A DNA stretch of 64,000 nucleotides from Diphasiastrum complanatum (GCA_029204225.1 CM055092.1:42887863-42951862); one strand, 5' to 3'. Positions 1 to 10,215 are shown, counted from the stretch's first letter. The notes: generated by a model from the sequence alone, not told the origin. A program made the numbers and translations.

Positions 1-74
1 CCAAGATCCTCCAAGGCTTCTTTCAGAACCTGTTGCTCATTTACTTTCTCAGATGACATCAACTGTTTTTTCAT
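1..74 (-). CDS. possible 5' end of an open frame running off the window
   Basis: On the minus strand an ATG at 74-72 opens a frame that stays open to the window edge (24 codons, beginning MKKQLMSSEK, then a charged Gln/Glu/Leu-rich stretch typical of a helix). An overlapping frame just upstream starts MPPSKAKPKAK and stops at once. Nothing identifies a family and the length is too short for coding statistics. It could be a first exon, a transposon fragment or chance. Confidence 0.2.
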   Translation of the reverse strand, partial: MKKQLMSSEKVNEQQVLKEALEDL

Positions 75-640
75 TTCGCTTTTGGTTTAGCTTTAGAAGG
101 TGGCATGGTTGCACCACAATTTCGCTTCTGCTTTGGTTCCCCCTTCCTCCTGTCTCCGAGCTTGCAAGAAGACACACAAAAAGAACAAAAACCTCAACAC
201 AAAAACAAATTCCACGCATACAGAGATATATCACCATAGGAGATTTTTTTCAATGACTTTCAAAAACAAGGCAACAAAAGATCAATATTAACAGAAAGAG
301 TACTGCTTTCAAGCTGCTCTCTCTTGATTTTAATCTATTCGTGTGCATTGTATGCATCGGATCTCCTTCTGATGGCATCTGGAAATCCGTTGATACCCTG
401 AATTTGCCTTCTCAACCACATCAATGGCCAAGAAACGGATGGTGTTGATGGACTTTTCGTTCAGAGCAATGTTAGTTTTCCATAGCCACAGTCAGAAGAG
501 GCAACAGCAGAGGCTTTGGATGCCAAATGAAGGCCCGAGAAGCTCCCAAGGATCGGGACTGTGGGCAGAGGGTTTCACCCACAGAGGGTTTCAGGCTGGC
601 GTAGGAGCACAGGATCTTGACCGAGGAGCTGGTGATGAGC
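75..640. other. no gene recognised
   Basis: Mixed-composition sequence with several short overlapping frames on both strands, none with recognisable motifs, domain order or splice signals. If the minus-strand frame at 74 is real, this would be its upstream region, but no convincing TATA box stands out. Confidence 0.4.
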
Positions 641-770
641 ACTGCGTTGCACTTGAGAGGGAGGAAAGGAGAGTTGCACTTGAGAGGGACAACAGGAGAG
701 ATGGATCTTGGAGAGGGAGGGAAGGAGAGACAAAGAGAGGGAGGGAGAGGGAGAAAGAGGCCTTTGAATT
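641..770. repeat. purine-rich GAGAGGGA low-complexity tract
   Basis: A run of imperfect GAGAGGGAGG-type words, with a small direct duplication (CACTTGAGAGGGA occurs twice). The open frames crossing it are Arg/Glu-rich on one strand and Pro/Ser/Leu-rich on the other, a composition artefact. Confidence 0.7.
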
Positions 771-804
771 TTAAATTGGGGGAGGTGGGGCCAAGTGGAG
801 GTGC

Positions 805-980
805 ACTATGCATGCATGAGGAGGGGGTGATACATGGGGAGGGGTCATACATGCATCCTCCTCTCTAAGTTTTTTAGTTTAAAAAATGTGTACGCATGGG
901 TGAGGGGATGAGGATGCATGGGTGCACTCATACACATGCACAAAAATGTACATAAGTTTATATATATATATATATATATT
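805..980. repeat. diverged single arm of the foldback repeat family
   Basis: Words such as CATACATGCATCCTCCTC, ACGCATGGGTGAGGGG and ATGCACAAAAATGTA, followed by a (TA)n run, occur in the same order as in the left arm of the foldback element at 10546-10775. No opposite arm is found nearby, so this is a solitary arm or an old half-element. Confidence 0.6.
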
Positions 981-1089
981 AGTAAAGAGAGCTCGTTGTT
1001 GATGGGCAATGGAGGTCGATTTAGGTGGCGGTCGATGATTTCGGGGGGACGATGGCCGGTCTCGCACATTTTGCATCTCAAATATCTAA

Positions 1090-1515
1090 CATTTGAGTCT
1101 TTCGAAAAATTCGAGTTTTTGGAAAAAATTTGAGTCTTCGAAAAAATTTGAGTCTTTGGAAAATAAAATCGAGTCTTTTGAAAAAAATCGAGTCTTTAAA
1201 AAAAATTGAGTCTTCAGAATAATTCGAGTCTTTTAAAAAATTTGACTTGACAATACAAAGGGTCCTTCGATCCTTCAGGAAAATTCGAGTTGACAGTTCA
1301 ATCCTTCGGAAAAATTCGAGTTGACAATACAAAGGTCTTTCGATCCTTCGAGGAATTCGAGTCTTCGAAAAAATTCGAGTTTATGAAAAATTTGAGTCCT
1401 CGGAAAAATTCGAGTCTTTAGAAAAATTCGAGTCTTCCGATAAAGTCAAGTCTTTGGAAAAATTCGAGTCTTTGGGAAAAGTCGAGTCTTTGGAAAAATT
1501 CGGAGTTGACAGTAC
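1090..1515. repeat. degenerate tandem repeat, ~18-20 bp unit (TCGAGTCTTTGGAAAAAT-like)
   Basis: About twenty imperfect copies of a unit near TCGAGTCTTTGGAAAAAT follow one another, with indels of 1-4 bases and a longer interspersed word (TTGACAATACAAAGG, three times). The array is AT-rich and non-coding; open frames across it are Phe/Lys/Arg periodic artefacts. It resembles a minisatellite inside an old LTR or spacer. Confidence 0.8.
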
Positions 1516-1639
1516 AAATGGTCGAAAATATACAAAGGGTCGGATTTTACTCTGCGTCGGAAAATATACAAAGGATCAGCATATATCCGCCTCGGTCAAT
1601 GGTTTGGATGGCAACCGATGGTTTAGGAAGAAAGCCGAT

Positions 1640-1860
1640 GGTCGTTGACGGGTGGTCGAGGTCAAATCTGGGAGTCGAATCTAGGTGGGCGTCGAGTGTG
1701 ACCTTCATACCAAACCCGTCGAATCCAATCATGTCACGGATCCCGTCCTGTCGGATCCAATCCCTTGGATTCAAGCCCGATCCAATCCCTCGGATCCAAT
1801 CTCGTCGTCGGATCCAATCTGTCCCGTCGAACTGGCGTCGAATCCAATCCTTAAGCATTA
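1640..1860. repeat. degenerate GGATCCAATC repeat block
   Basis: The word CGGATCCAATC, with variants CGAATCCAATC and GGATTCAAGCC, occurs about nine times at 12-30 bp spacing, mixed with GTCG-rich words. It abuts the 18-20 bp array upstream and probably belongs to the same old element. Non-coding. Confidence 0.65.
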
Positions 1861-1861
1861 G

Positions 1862-1902
1862 GAGGTCTCATTGTAATGTTAAATGAGGTCTCATTGTAAT
1901 GT
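1862..1902. repeat. 18-bp direct repeat pair
   Basis: GAGGTCTCATTGTAATGT occurs twice exactly (1862-1879 and 1885-1902) separated by five bases. It may be replication slippage or the end of a larger element; no gene is associated. Confidence 0.85.
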
Positions 1903-2911
1903 GCTAAGTAGTGTGGTCCCCAAAGTCAATTTGAAACTGAACGGTCCATTCTTGCAAGATTGAACTGACGCACACCAAGACTATTTGATCATATGAAGCA
2001 TGTAGCCTAGCGCTATTAATGACATTTTGTGCTACAAAATATTACTGTGCAAATCTTTAGTAAGTGAAGTTTGAGCGTGTTCTTGAGTGAACTCTAATGT
2101 ACTACAATATTCCAGAGCATCTTCAATTGCATTTGCATCTCTTGCTAAACCAATTACATGATGACAAAATCCCCCCCCCCCCTTCCAATTCTTTTATTAG
2201 AATTTTTAGAAAAATGCTCATTTTAGAAAAATGCTCATTGAAGGTCCCCCAGTCCTCTTTTATTAGAATTCTTAAAAATTACTAATTAAAGTTTAGCTTG
2301 TTTGTTCTAATGGAAGGTGGATATTAAGGTGATGGAAGGTGATCATTGAAGTTTATCTGTTAGCTTGTTTTTTTCATCTAATATTAAATGGAGGGAATTT
2401 CTTGCGTTGGATAGCTGGATCTTGAATGCGTTAAATATTATTGAAGATCATTGCAGTCTTGTTCTTTGATGGAGAGCACGAAGGTTAGAAAGTGGGGCTT
2501 CCTACAATATTGTTCTTTGACGCAACAACGAAGTGACGTCGAAATCCTAAGGGTGTCAAATGATTGGGCTGTTGAAGTAAAGTTTGATCACGACTTCCAC
2601 CTTCCATCTCGCTTCTTGCTCAAGTCTAGCCTCCTTTCCTTAGTGCTTACAGCTTGCATTTCTGTAACTTTTACAAAAGCAATGAGCACCTACTCTCTTT
2701 GTCCCCCGTAAACACCTACTGGGAGAGATCGAGATGATCTTGGAGGATATTTTGATACGCTATTACCAAACTCACCATAAAGAATCTGTTCTGAAAAGGA
2801 AGCTACCAAATAGTGTCCTCCTCAGCATTTGCAGCTTTCATTCTTACTCATGAGCCATCATATCCACAAAAGTTGTACCATCAACATCAACTTCAGCGAA
2901 CTTAACTTCCA
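1903..2911. other. no gene recognised
   Basis: AT-rich sequence with a 12-base C run near 2171 and a small tandem duplication (AAAAATGCTCATT twice near 2210-2240). A plus-strand open frame at 2451-2711 has no recognisable motif. On the minus strand, 2950-2850 reads as an acidic frame ending in VDMMAHE before a stop, which could be the end of an exon but is unsupported. Confidence 0.4.
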
Positions 2912-3241
2912 TCAAGCACATATATGTGCTGGTGGGCGAGACATTCCGTAATTTTTTCTTTCCGGCAGAGGATCGCTGCAACAAATCGTCCAAGTCGGAG
3001 TCTCATGGCATACCTTGTTGGTTCCGTCTCTCTTCCTTGTATGTGTTGCACACATAGCCACCGGATCAATAGCCGCCTTTATGTGTATCAGAGCTTCGAT
3101 ATCTCCTGGAAAAGTCGTAGCAAATATAATCTGCATTTTCAACACTAGGAAAAATATGATAATCAGAGGCCCTGCAATCGCTGATCTAAAGTCGCGTCTA
3201 AAAGTGCGACAGTTTCCAATTCCGTGTTCCTTTCCCTGCAT
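2912..3241 (-). CDS. LRR-protein N-terminal (LRRNT)-like fragment
   Basis: The 109-codon minus-strand frame contains a hydrophobic segment (LIIIFFLVL) followed by FPGDIEALIHIKAAIDP, which fits the start of plant LRR proteins: signal peptide, then an LRRNT_2 cap with the AL..IKA.IDP pattern. The expected W..DPC part of the cap is only vaguely present (TWTICCSDP) and no LRR units follow downstream. It is therefore a broken first exon or a truncated copy, not a working receptor. The start is uncertain: an internal Met (MQIIFATTF) lies next to the hydrophobic stretch. Family assignment is inference from one short motif. Confidence 0.3.
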   Translation of the reverse strand: MQGKEHGIGNCRTFRRDFRSAIAGPLIIIFFLVLKMQIIFATTFPGDIEALIHIKAAIDPVAMCATHTRKRDGTNKVCHETPTWTICCSDPLPERKNYGMSRPPAHICA

Positions 3242-3507
3242 GCTGCGAATATTATAAACCAGTCGATAAATCAGAAAACGAGCAGGACAGATACTTGAAA
3301 TGAAGAACGTCTAGGCCTGTTTAATATAGGTATAGGAAGCCCCAATGTCAGATAACTGAAGGACGAGCACGCAGCAACTTACAACTTACCTTCCGTCAGA
3401 TAGGCAGGCAATCTGTACCTAAACCTGAGATGAAATGTAGTGTCTAATTAGCACTGCCTGCTTGCTTTTCCTCTGTCCTGCAATTCCCTATTATACTATA
3501 CTCATCC

Positions 3508-3526
3508 TTTATATATATATATATGG
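3508..3526 (-). promoter_or_regulatory. possible TATA box upstream of the LRR-like frame
   Basis: Reading the minus strand, a TATATATATATAAAGG run lies about 270 bp upstream of the LRR-like open frame. Position and composition suit a core promoter, but a simple AT repeat is an equally good explanation. Confidence 0.2.
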
Positions 3527-4380
3527 TACACAACCTGCGACTCCCACATTTTCATTCATCCACGTGGATTTAGTGTTCTTCACAACACATCTGAACGACT
3601 CGTTGATAAAATTGTTTTAAGTGTGTGTGAAAGGGGGGGGGGGGGGGGGAGCTGCTGCAATTTTTTTTTTTTTTAAATTTGGATGTCCGGTCACCACGTG
3701 TCCGATCAACCAAGATATATAACTCATAAGCGTTTCGATGGCTTTACACAGAGGGAATATATATGCAAACCCCTCAAATGAGTGTGTGCTTGGGCATGGA
3801 TGTGCCCGACGCCATCCCCTGCAACTGCCCGATGCCACATGCCACTTGGGGTTGTTTGGTGCCATTTTGCCCGCGGCATTTGGCGCCACCTTGTCGCGGC
3901 CGCCTGGCGCCCACCGCCGGTGCCACCTGGTTGGCGCTAGGCTACCCGGCGCCCGGCTGCTCAGGACTACATAGCCAGGCACTTGCGCCCACAAAAATCC
4001 AACTTTATGGCTGCCCCTCTGCCCGTGCCACATGGTGCAACCCCAAGGCAGTGCCTTTAAGGCTCAACAAGGGAGAGGCCCTCCGTGCTGGGAGGGCCTT
4101 GCCCGAGGGCTACAGGCCTTCCCCTGCATAATGCTGGGTGCGAGGGTGAAGTGCCAGCTATCAAGGGTGCTAATTCTGGCAGAATGGTGGTTGGAATGGC
4201 AAAATGGTGGTCATTCCAGCAGAATGTCTTAGTAAGATAGTTGGCTTTTCCAAATACTGTGACAATGCAATTGTGGTTGAAAATTGTGCTAGTGGAGGTG
4301 CCTCCAAAATACAAAGAAAACCCAAGCACACAACATTACTACAATGTGATGTCAAAAGTAAAAATTATTAATTCCTAAGT
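3527..4380. other. homopolymer runs and a GC-rich non-coding block
   Basis: Contains a 17-base G run (3633-3649), a T run (3661-3674), then a markedly GC-rich block (about 3790-4130) built from GGCGCC, GCCACC and CCCGGC words in otherwise AT-rich DNA. The several open frames there are Pro/Ala/Gly/Arg biased on both strands and look like composition artefacts. It may be an old LTR or imported fragment. Confidence 0.45.
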
Positions 4381-4383
4381 TAA

Positions 4384-4672
4384 AGTTCAAATAGAATTCA
4401 ATACGATAGCATCATGCACACACATACACATATGAATACACACATACACATAAATATACACGTACACACATACACATACACACACTTTTTTATGTCAAAG
4501 TCCCACACATATATATACAGGTACACATACACATACACACTCTTTTTTAGGTCAAAGTCCCAAAACAAATGTCATCGTATTATATACATAAACATATCAT
4601 ACACATATACATATATGTATTTCTACACAAACATACACACACATTACACATACACATACATATACATTCATT
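4384..4672. repeat. (TACACA)n/(CA)n microsatellite block
   Basis: Imperfect TACACA and CACATA units with two interspersed copies of a TTTTTTA(T/G)GTCAAAGTCCCA word about 65 bp apart, so the block also contains a short duplication. It ends directly against copia integrase sequence. Confidence 0.85.
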
Positions 4673-4674
4673 CG

Positions 4675-5038
4675 CTCTCAGGATCGAGGTATTTTCTAAT
4701 GTTCATAGATGATTACAGCCGGATGACCACGATCTACTACCTAAAGAAGAAATCTGAAGTGTTTGATTCCTTTAATAAGTTCGTGGCGACACACCTCAAA
4801 GAAGATTCAGATCATCAGATATGACACTGGATGTGAATACAAAAGCAAAGAATTTTCAAAATTCTGCCAAGAACAGGGGATAGAACACCAGTTCACTCCT
4901 GCAAACACATCATAATACAATGGTGTCGCAAAAAGAAGAACAGGCTCGATTGCTAAGCCAATTATGGGCTGAGGCAATAGCTGTAGCAGTACATCTGCAG
5001 AACAGATCCACAACGACAACGCTGGAAGATAAGACGCT
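4675..5038 (+). pseudogene. Ty1/copia integrase fragment
   Basis: The reading begins FLMFIDDYSRMTTIYYLKKK, the start of the copia integrase core with the first catalytic Asp in FIDDYS. It continues in other frames as GCEYKSKEFSKFC (the second catalytic Asp region is decayed), then LWAEAIAVAVHLQNRS, the usual end of the core. At least two frameshifts and several stops break it. Gag, protease, RT and RNase H are not adjacent, so this is a stranded piece. Confidence 0.85.
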
Positions 5039-5059
5039 TGTTATGTCCATGTCCTGTAC

Positions 5060-5349
5060 AAGGGAATCAAAATATTCTCTTTATCTTGAGAAGAATATTC
5101 TCTCTCTCTTGAGAAGAATAGGTCTAGTGGAAACTCGCCCATCCTCCTATTGTGAATTGTGATTCTTGAGCCAGTTCTTCCTCTCCTCTCTTGTGTTCTT
5201 CACTGTGGCTTGGGGGTGGATTGGTTAGGGTATTGACTAGCCTCTCCATATTGGTTGGGTGGTTCATTCTCCACAGGTGTCCTTTTGGTTTGCATGCGAT
5301 TGGAATCCTGTAGATCTTCACTTGGTGGTTCTTATAGTGGTATCAGAGC
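5060..5349 (+). mobile_element. 3' end of an LTR followed by a tRNA-iMet primer-binding site
   Basis: TGGTATCAGAGC at 5338-5349 is a perfect match to the plant initiator-tRNA-Met PBS, so the bases to its left should be the end of a 5' LTR on the plus strand. The LTR start is not clear; it is joined to the integrase fragment upstream. A short repeat (CTTGAGAAGAATA twice, near 5084-5120) lies inside. This LTR end does not resemble the LTR beginning at 8018. Confidence 0.7.
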
Positions 5350-6223
5350 TTGGATCACATCTACCAGGAGGTGGAGCTTGAGGATCTTGGATTTTGCAGT
5401 TCTTTTGGTGTAGCTCTTTGCTTCTTCTTCCAGGTGTTGGAATTCAATTTCAAGTAGGTGGATTCTCAGATCCTTGGTGTACTTTCAGCCTAAAGATCAT
5501 AATTGTGGATTTGTTCCATGAATTTTAAAGGAAATCATTGAATTACTGATGAATTTAGTGAAATTTTCACCTAGAATTGGTGGTTTTTGCAAGGAATTGA
5601 TAATAGGATCTGGTGTAGTACGTTTTCCAGATTGTACTTGCTATTTTACAGTCATTAATTACAAAATTTAATGATTGCATGTTGGTTGAAAAGTCAAAAG
5701 GTTGATTAGATAGTGATTTTGGACCAAAAATTGGGGTTTTTGGACCATAAATGGGCTATGGAAACCATGTTTGACTTGAATAAGAACTTTTAGTGCTTTC
5801 ATGCAATGGATTTACAAAGATTTGGATTTGAAGGCACGAATTGTGGATTTCCCCCATGAATTTGGGTCAAAATTGGTCAAAATTGGTCAAAAATCATGGT
5901 TTTTTGATGTTTTTTGGACTAATTTTGGGGTAGATCTCAAAATTATCAGTCAATAATTGGTATGGACGTTTTCAAAGATGTAATGAAGCTGTCCCTAAGC
6001 TGTCATGAAGTTTGGTAGGGATTAGACACCATTAGGGGGCTCAAAACATTCAAAAATAGTGTATTTTTGATGATTTTAGTATGCTTCGGCATTAACACAT
6101 ACAAAACTTTTTTTGCGCTGGATCAAACATCAAAAGTTTTTTGGAGTCGGAGCCCATGTTTCTTGCCTATGCGCTCATTTTCAAATTTTGACTGAGCAAG
6201 AGAAAATACTGCTGACATGAAGG
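5350..6223 (+). other. untranslated leader between PBS and the gag-like frame
   Basis: About 870 bases of AT-rich sequence without a usable open frame, as expected for the leader of a large non-coding or non-autonomous LTR element. CAAAATTGGT is tandemly repeated near 5870-5893. No other feature is visible. Confidence 0.5.
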
Positions 6224-7710
6224 ATGTTGGCTCCCAAGCCAATTGATCTTTCCAGTCTCATTTCCGTACCTATTCCGGTTACATCCAATGCTGCACCAGC
6301 AATCAAAGTAGCAGCCACCACTGCTATGGAGAGTGAAGCTGTGGCAATGGAAACCGATGGAGCTGTTGCTGCTGCTGATTCTTCAAAGCCAGCATCTGCT
6401 TCCACATCTCAGAAGCAGCAGAGTACATCCACTTCTGAGGATGACACAACCCAGTCCGATACATCAGACAAAGGATGAACAGCTGCTGAAGGCGACACTG
6501 GGGCACTTTTGGCAGATGAAGAAGAACCAGACGACCAGCCCCAGTGGTTTCGATCCATGATAGAGAAAGCCAAGAATCTAGTGGCTGAAGTATATGAGTT
6601 TGACAAGTACCACCGACAACTCACGATGCAGCTTATCACCTCAGAGAAAAAATCTCTAGACTCTCTGAAGGAGTCCTTCGAGAAGATCGATTTGCTCGAA
6701 TCAACATGAAGCTGATTGAACAACATCGTTACACAGCTTCAGACTCTAATAAAGAAAGGTGATTATTTGAAGCAGACAAATAAGACGATTCAGGCCAAGT
6801 CTGACAATTTTTAGACTCAAAATGATTCTTTGAGGCAGCAACTTTTGGCTGCGAATCAACATAATGTCGTGCTCCAAAAACATTTACAGGAGGAGCGAGT
6901 GACAAGACTAAAGGCAGAAGCTTCTTTGTTTCTGAGCACCAATGCAGGGTCAATCACAGTCGATCTCACGAAGCTGAACTAGCTCCAAGGCCAGATGCTC
7001 GAAAATTTTCGAGTCGAGTTCTTACAACCGCTCGAGGATGCGAAGGCTCTTGTCGAGGAAGAGTTGGCTGAGCTGAAGGAGCTCTCGAGTGATGTCACCC
7101 CATCTTGCAGCGGGCCTTGCTTCAGGCCCTGCTTTGAATTGATGACCTCACACAGCAAATCCAAGCTGTGCCTGCCTGCACTGGAGCCTTAGACCATCCA
7201 GAATTCTTGGAGGTTGTCGCAAAGATTGACCAACTTGAACAAGAGCCATCGACTCTTAAGCAACAATTCGAAGATCAGAAGCTGGTTGCTGAGTTGCAAA
7301 CTCAGGACTTGGCAACTACATCTACACAGCCAAACGAATGCGACGAAATCAGTCGAAGGTATGTGCTGACAGATTCTGTGCATTTGCAAAACGCTTCTAG
7401 AAATGGTGTCCACATGCTTTTAATACTGAGTTGCAATGGCGTGTGGATTACATGATGCTATCAGGCGCAGTAGGCATCGCCTTCGACGAATGGAAGCGAC
7501 CTTGGGAGAAGGACGACTTTCTCTGGTTACGAAGATACCAAGTTAACCCAGGAGTTGTTCGATGGAACATTACTCCCGGTTAAGTTAGAAGAATTCGGCA
7601 ACTTACCAGTTGGCCGCTACACAAAATCAAAAGAAGACTTGCTGTTGATCGAAGCTCAACAAAACTTGGAGCTTGCTCAGAAGTTATATGAAGAACTGAA
7701 TCGTTCATGA
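6224..7710 (+). pseudogene. coiled-coil gag-like protein of a non-autonomous LTR element (broken)
   Basis: From ATG 6224 one frame can be followed for about 900 bases. It has an Ala/Ser/Thr-rich N-terminus, an acidic linker with PQWFRSMIEKAKNL, then a long heptad-like region rich in Leu, Gln, Glu and Lys (for example LEDAKALVEEELAELKEL), typical of coiled coils. Five stops interrupt it (TGA 6476, TGA 6707, TGA 6713, TAG near 6818, TAG near 6979). Frameshifts after about 7130 and 7360 lead to a Trp-rich segment (FNTELQWRVDYMML, DEWKRPWEKDDFLWLRRYQ) and a C-terminal helix ending near 7710. There is no CCHC knuckle, protease, integrase or RT. Position after a PBS and before a polypurine tract and LTR suggests a gag-like role; I cannot name a family. 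Confidence 0.55.
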
Positions 7711-7731
7711 ATATTCATTTGTGTCTTTGTC

Positions 7732-8017
7732 GTGGTGATGTTTCTATGGGATGCTGACTTTTTGAAGTTTAAAGATGTTTTGAAGTTTGATTCCAGTTTT
7801 CATCAACAATTCAAAGATCAACTCAAAACAACCTATTCAATTAAAGAAACAGCAAGACACATATTCTCTAAGATGAAGAAATATCTAAAGGACGAAATAC
7901 ACGAAGAAATATTTTTTTGCCTCAACAAAAATCTGACGAACAAGAATGTTTCTCGACTAATCCTCGAAATGAAAGTGATATGTTCACGAGGACGTTTCAC
8001 ATTTGAGGAAGGGGATA
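7732..8017 (+). other. 3' internal region with open frame and polypurine tract
   Basis: A 96-codon Lys/Phe-rich open frame ends exactly across the junction with the LTR, through TTGAGGAAGGGGATA (about 8003-8017). That purine run immediately before TGTGATGCC is a textbook polypurine tract for plus-strand DNA synthesis. The frame itself has no recognised motif and may be fortuitous. Confidence 0.55.
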
Positions 8018-8840
8018 TGTGATGCCACGAAAATCTTAAATATTGAATATCAACATAAATATGGTATGATATACTCAAAAATGAAGATATGAGCTGGTTA
8101 AGTATAAATCATAAAGAGGCCTAAGTCACTTTTCGGGAATATATCTCCTAAGTACTTGCCTTGTAATTAAGGGCAAGACTTTTAAAAGGAAAAGACATTG
8201 CCTTGGATAATCTTTACTAGGTCGTCCATACGAAACGACTAGATACGAAAAGACATGTTAAACTAGAGTAACTTTAACTCATAGTTAAGGATACCTCCTA
8301 TGGTATAGTTGAACGTATTTTCAGTCTAATTGTTAACTAGACTCTTTCGCGGGAGCGACGCACCTGTTGTTTTAGAGGTGTGTTTGTTCGTCCCGTAGAA
8401 CATATATAGATCTCACACTTCAGTCTCGATCATCGAGAGAAGAGTTTATGCTTATGTAAGAGATTGTAGAAGTGAATAGAGTTCTATGAGTTATTCTCTC
8501 TTATCTCTGTCCTCCGCACTGCTGACTGTGAGTGATCTTGAGTCTGCTAACAATCTCTAACGCATTTCATGAATTACTCTCTGATCAGACAGATGCTCTA
8601 GTGCATTACAGTCGTTTTATTGTGTATCCTAAAGCATGCTCTAAAGAACCATCTTAAAACCAACTTATTCATCTGTCGCGAATACTTTCTTTTTGGCACT
8701 CAAATAACGACTATCTTTGGTACAGTCTAACACGATCATTGAATAAAGCTGTATGCATACATATGAGAATTGAGTCTCTGATCTATTTTCCTGATTGGCA
8801 TTGACATAAGTTTCTAACATGTTCTAAAACTCTTCGTATT
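8018..8840 (+). mobile_element. 3' LTR of the coiled-coil element (right end approximate)
   Basis: Starts TGTGATGCCACG directly after the polypurine tract. It contains a TATA-like CATATATAGATC near 8400 followed by AG-rich R-region-like sequence (CGAGAGAAGAG), as in plant LTR promoters. I cannot fix the right boundary. No matching 5' LTR is seen in this window, so the LTR ending at 5337 probably belonged to a different element. Confidence 0.5.
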
Positions 8841-9250
8841 CTTTAACCATTAAGTTGGGCTTTAGTTGTTGAGGACTTCTGTCTAAAAACAAATAGTTCG
8901 CGAACACAATTAATTAATTATCGCGAATACATCGAACAATTCTCGATTCTTTGTTGACACCTTAAACAGCCAGAGTGTAGTACTGTTGTACTACTCTGAT
9001 AACATCTAATTTGTAGAACGCGCTTCCTTCAATTCGATAAAGGCCAGATTGTTGTTCTGAATTTATTAACATTACCCATCCCAAACATAAGTAATACTGG
9101 TCACTTTTTAATGTCTGTCGACAACTAGAATAACACTCGAAACCACTTGTCATAAATTGTACCAAAAACATAACTTTCTAACGCTGTCCTCTGTGGAAAC
9201 GACATTATTTACTATAAAATCTATATTAACCATGTTGGTGTAGTACGACA
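8841..9250. other. no gene recognised
   Basis: AT-rich sequence with TCGCGAATAC-type words (also at about 8676 and 8922) and a TAGTACTGTTGTACTACTCTGATA word near 8978-9001 that loosely resembles an inverted PBS. Possibly the remainder of the LTR to the left. No coding signal. Confidence 0.35.
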
Positions 9251-9889
9251 CTGAGTTTGGAATAAAACCATTCTCTATCAGAAATGCGTTGATGGTTTGA
9301 GCTCTATGCCATCACCGATGTCCCATAGTCCTTTGGCTAGAAGTATAACCTTCATCTTGAATTTTGAGAGATGGTAGTTATCTCCATCGAGTTTGTCAAT
9401 GAGAGATGAACTGGATGATGGATCCATTCCGGTTGGACTAGATCGTTGGTAGAAACAACGATTGTTTGAATATTGTTGGCTACGCGTTTGCTAAAAAGAC
9501 GTCTTGATAGAAACAAGACTGATAATCCGAAGTAGAAATGCAAATTACTGAAATGCCTACTCTGATACCATGTCGTAATATGGTGGTTGTGAGTGCAGCG
9601 GAAGCTCGGTTGCTCAGAGCGTAGGCGTGTAGGAACGAAAACGCAATAGTTAGCAACAGAAATATTCAAGTAGAAGAATTCATACAGATTGCACAAATGA
9701 ACGACGCAGTAGTGAGACAAAAATTGCACTCTGATAAATATCAATAGTGAGTACAATGGCTTGAAGTAATAACTTCAGCTTGTTGAGTGTGATAATGCTG
9801 GCTATAAATAACTCTGATTGAAAGAGAAATTCAATTGTTCTTCTTAACGCTTACATAGCTTGATTCAGCTAATATAGAGATTTACAAGA
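9251..9889 (-). mobile_element. internally deleted copia copy (family of the 45-49 kb element)
   Basis: On the minus strand: 5' LTR part (9571-9889, truncated at the composite repeat), intact PBS (CTCTGATACCA at 9560-9570 on plus), gag start at ATG 9427 (MDPSSSS..., DGDNYHL). Near 9295 the sequence jumps straight to RT sequence matching 46495-46530 of the full element (GGAATAAAACCATTCTCTAT). About 2.35 kb of gag to RT is missing. The right side lacks about 600 bp of the LTR present at 45019-45911. Confidence 0.85.
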
Positions 9890-10213
9890 GATGTGGCAAG
9901 CCACTTAGGTTTGCCACTTGGCAAATCATGCAAGGTTTGGCATGTGGCAAGCCATGTAGGCCTACCATAGGCTTGTATGGCAAGCCAACCAGACTCTGCC
10001 AGGTAGGCTTGAGTGGACCTAGAGAGATATATTTAAATATATAGGTGGGCTCGAAAGTTGCCACGTGGCAAGCCACGTAGACCTACCCTAGGCTTGCGTG
10101 GCAGGCCACATAGGCATGGCATAGGTATGATGTTTGCCACGCAAGCATGTCGCAAGCTACCACATAGGCTTGTGTGGCATGCCAACCAAGCTCTGCCATG
10201 TAGGCTCAACTGC

Positions 10214-10215
<2 letters not shown>
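9890..10215. repeat. CACGTGGCAAGCC array
   Basis: Words GCCACGTGGCAAGCCACGTAGG, GGCTTGTGTGGC and CCAACCA(A/G)(A/G)CTCTGCC repeat with small changes; CACGTGGC is itself near-palindromic. Matches the longer array at 50045-51058. Confidence 0.8.

Noticed and set aside
424-852. Overlapping frames of 116 and 126 codons on opposite strands
   Set aside because: They cover a purine-rich low-complexity tract and lack any recognisable domain or splice context.
3617-4131. Frames rich in Pro, Ala, Gly and Arg on both strands
   Set aside because: GC-rich composition explains them; no family pattern seen.
4384-4824. 136-codon frame starting in the TACACA microsatellite
   Set aside because: Only its end is integrase; the His/Thr/Tyr-rich start is microsatellite read-through.
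5338-8840. One complete LTR element with 5' LTR ending at 5337 and 3' LTR starting at 8018
   Set aside because: The sequence left of the PBS (5060-5337) does not match any part of 8018-8960, so the two LTRs are not a pair.
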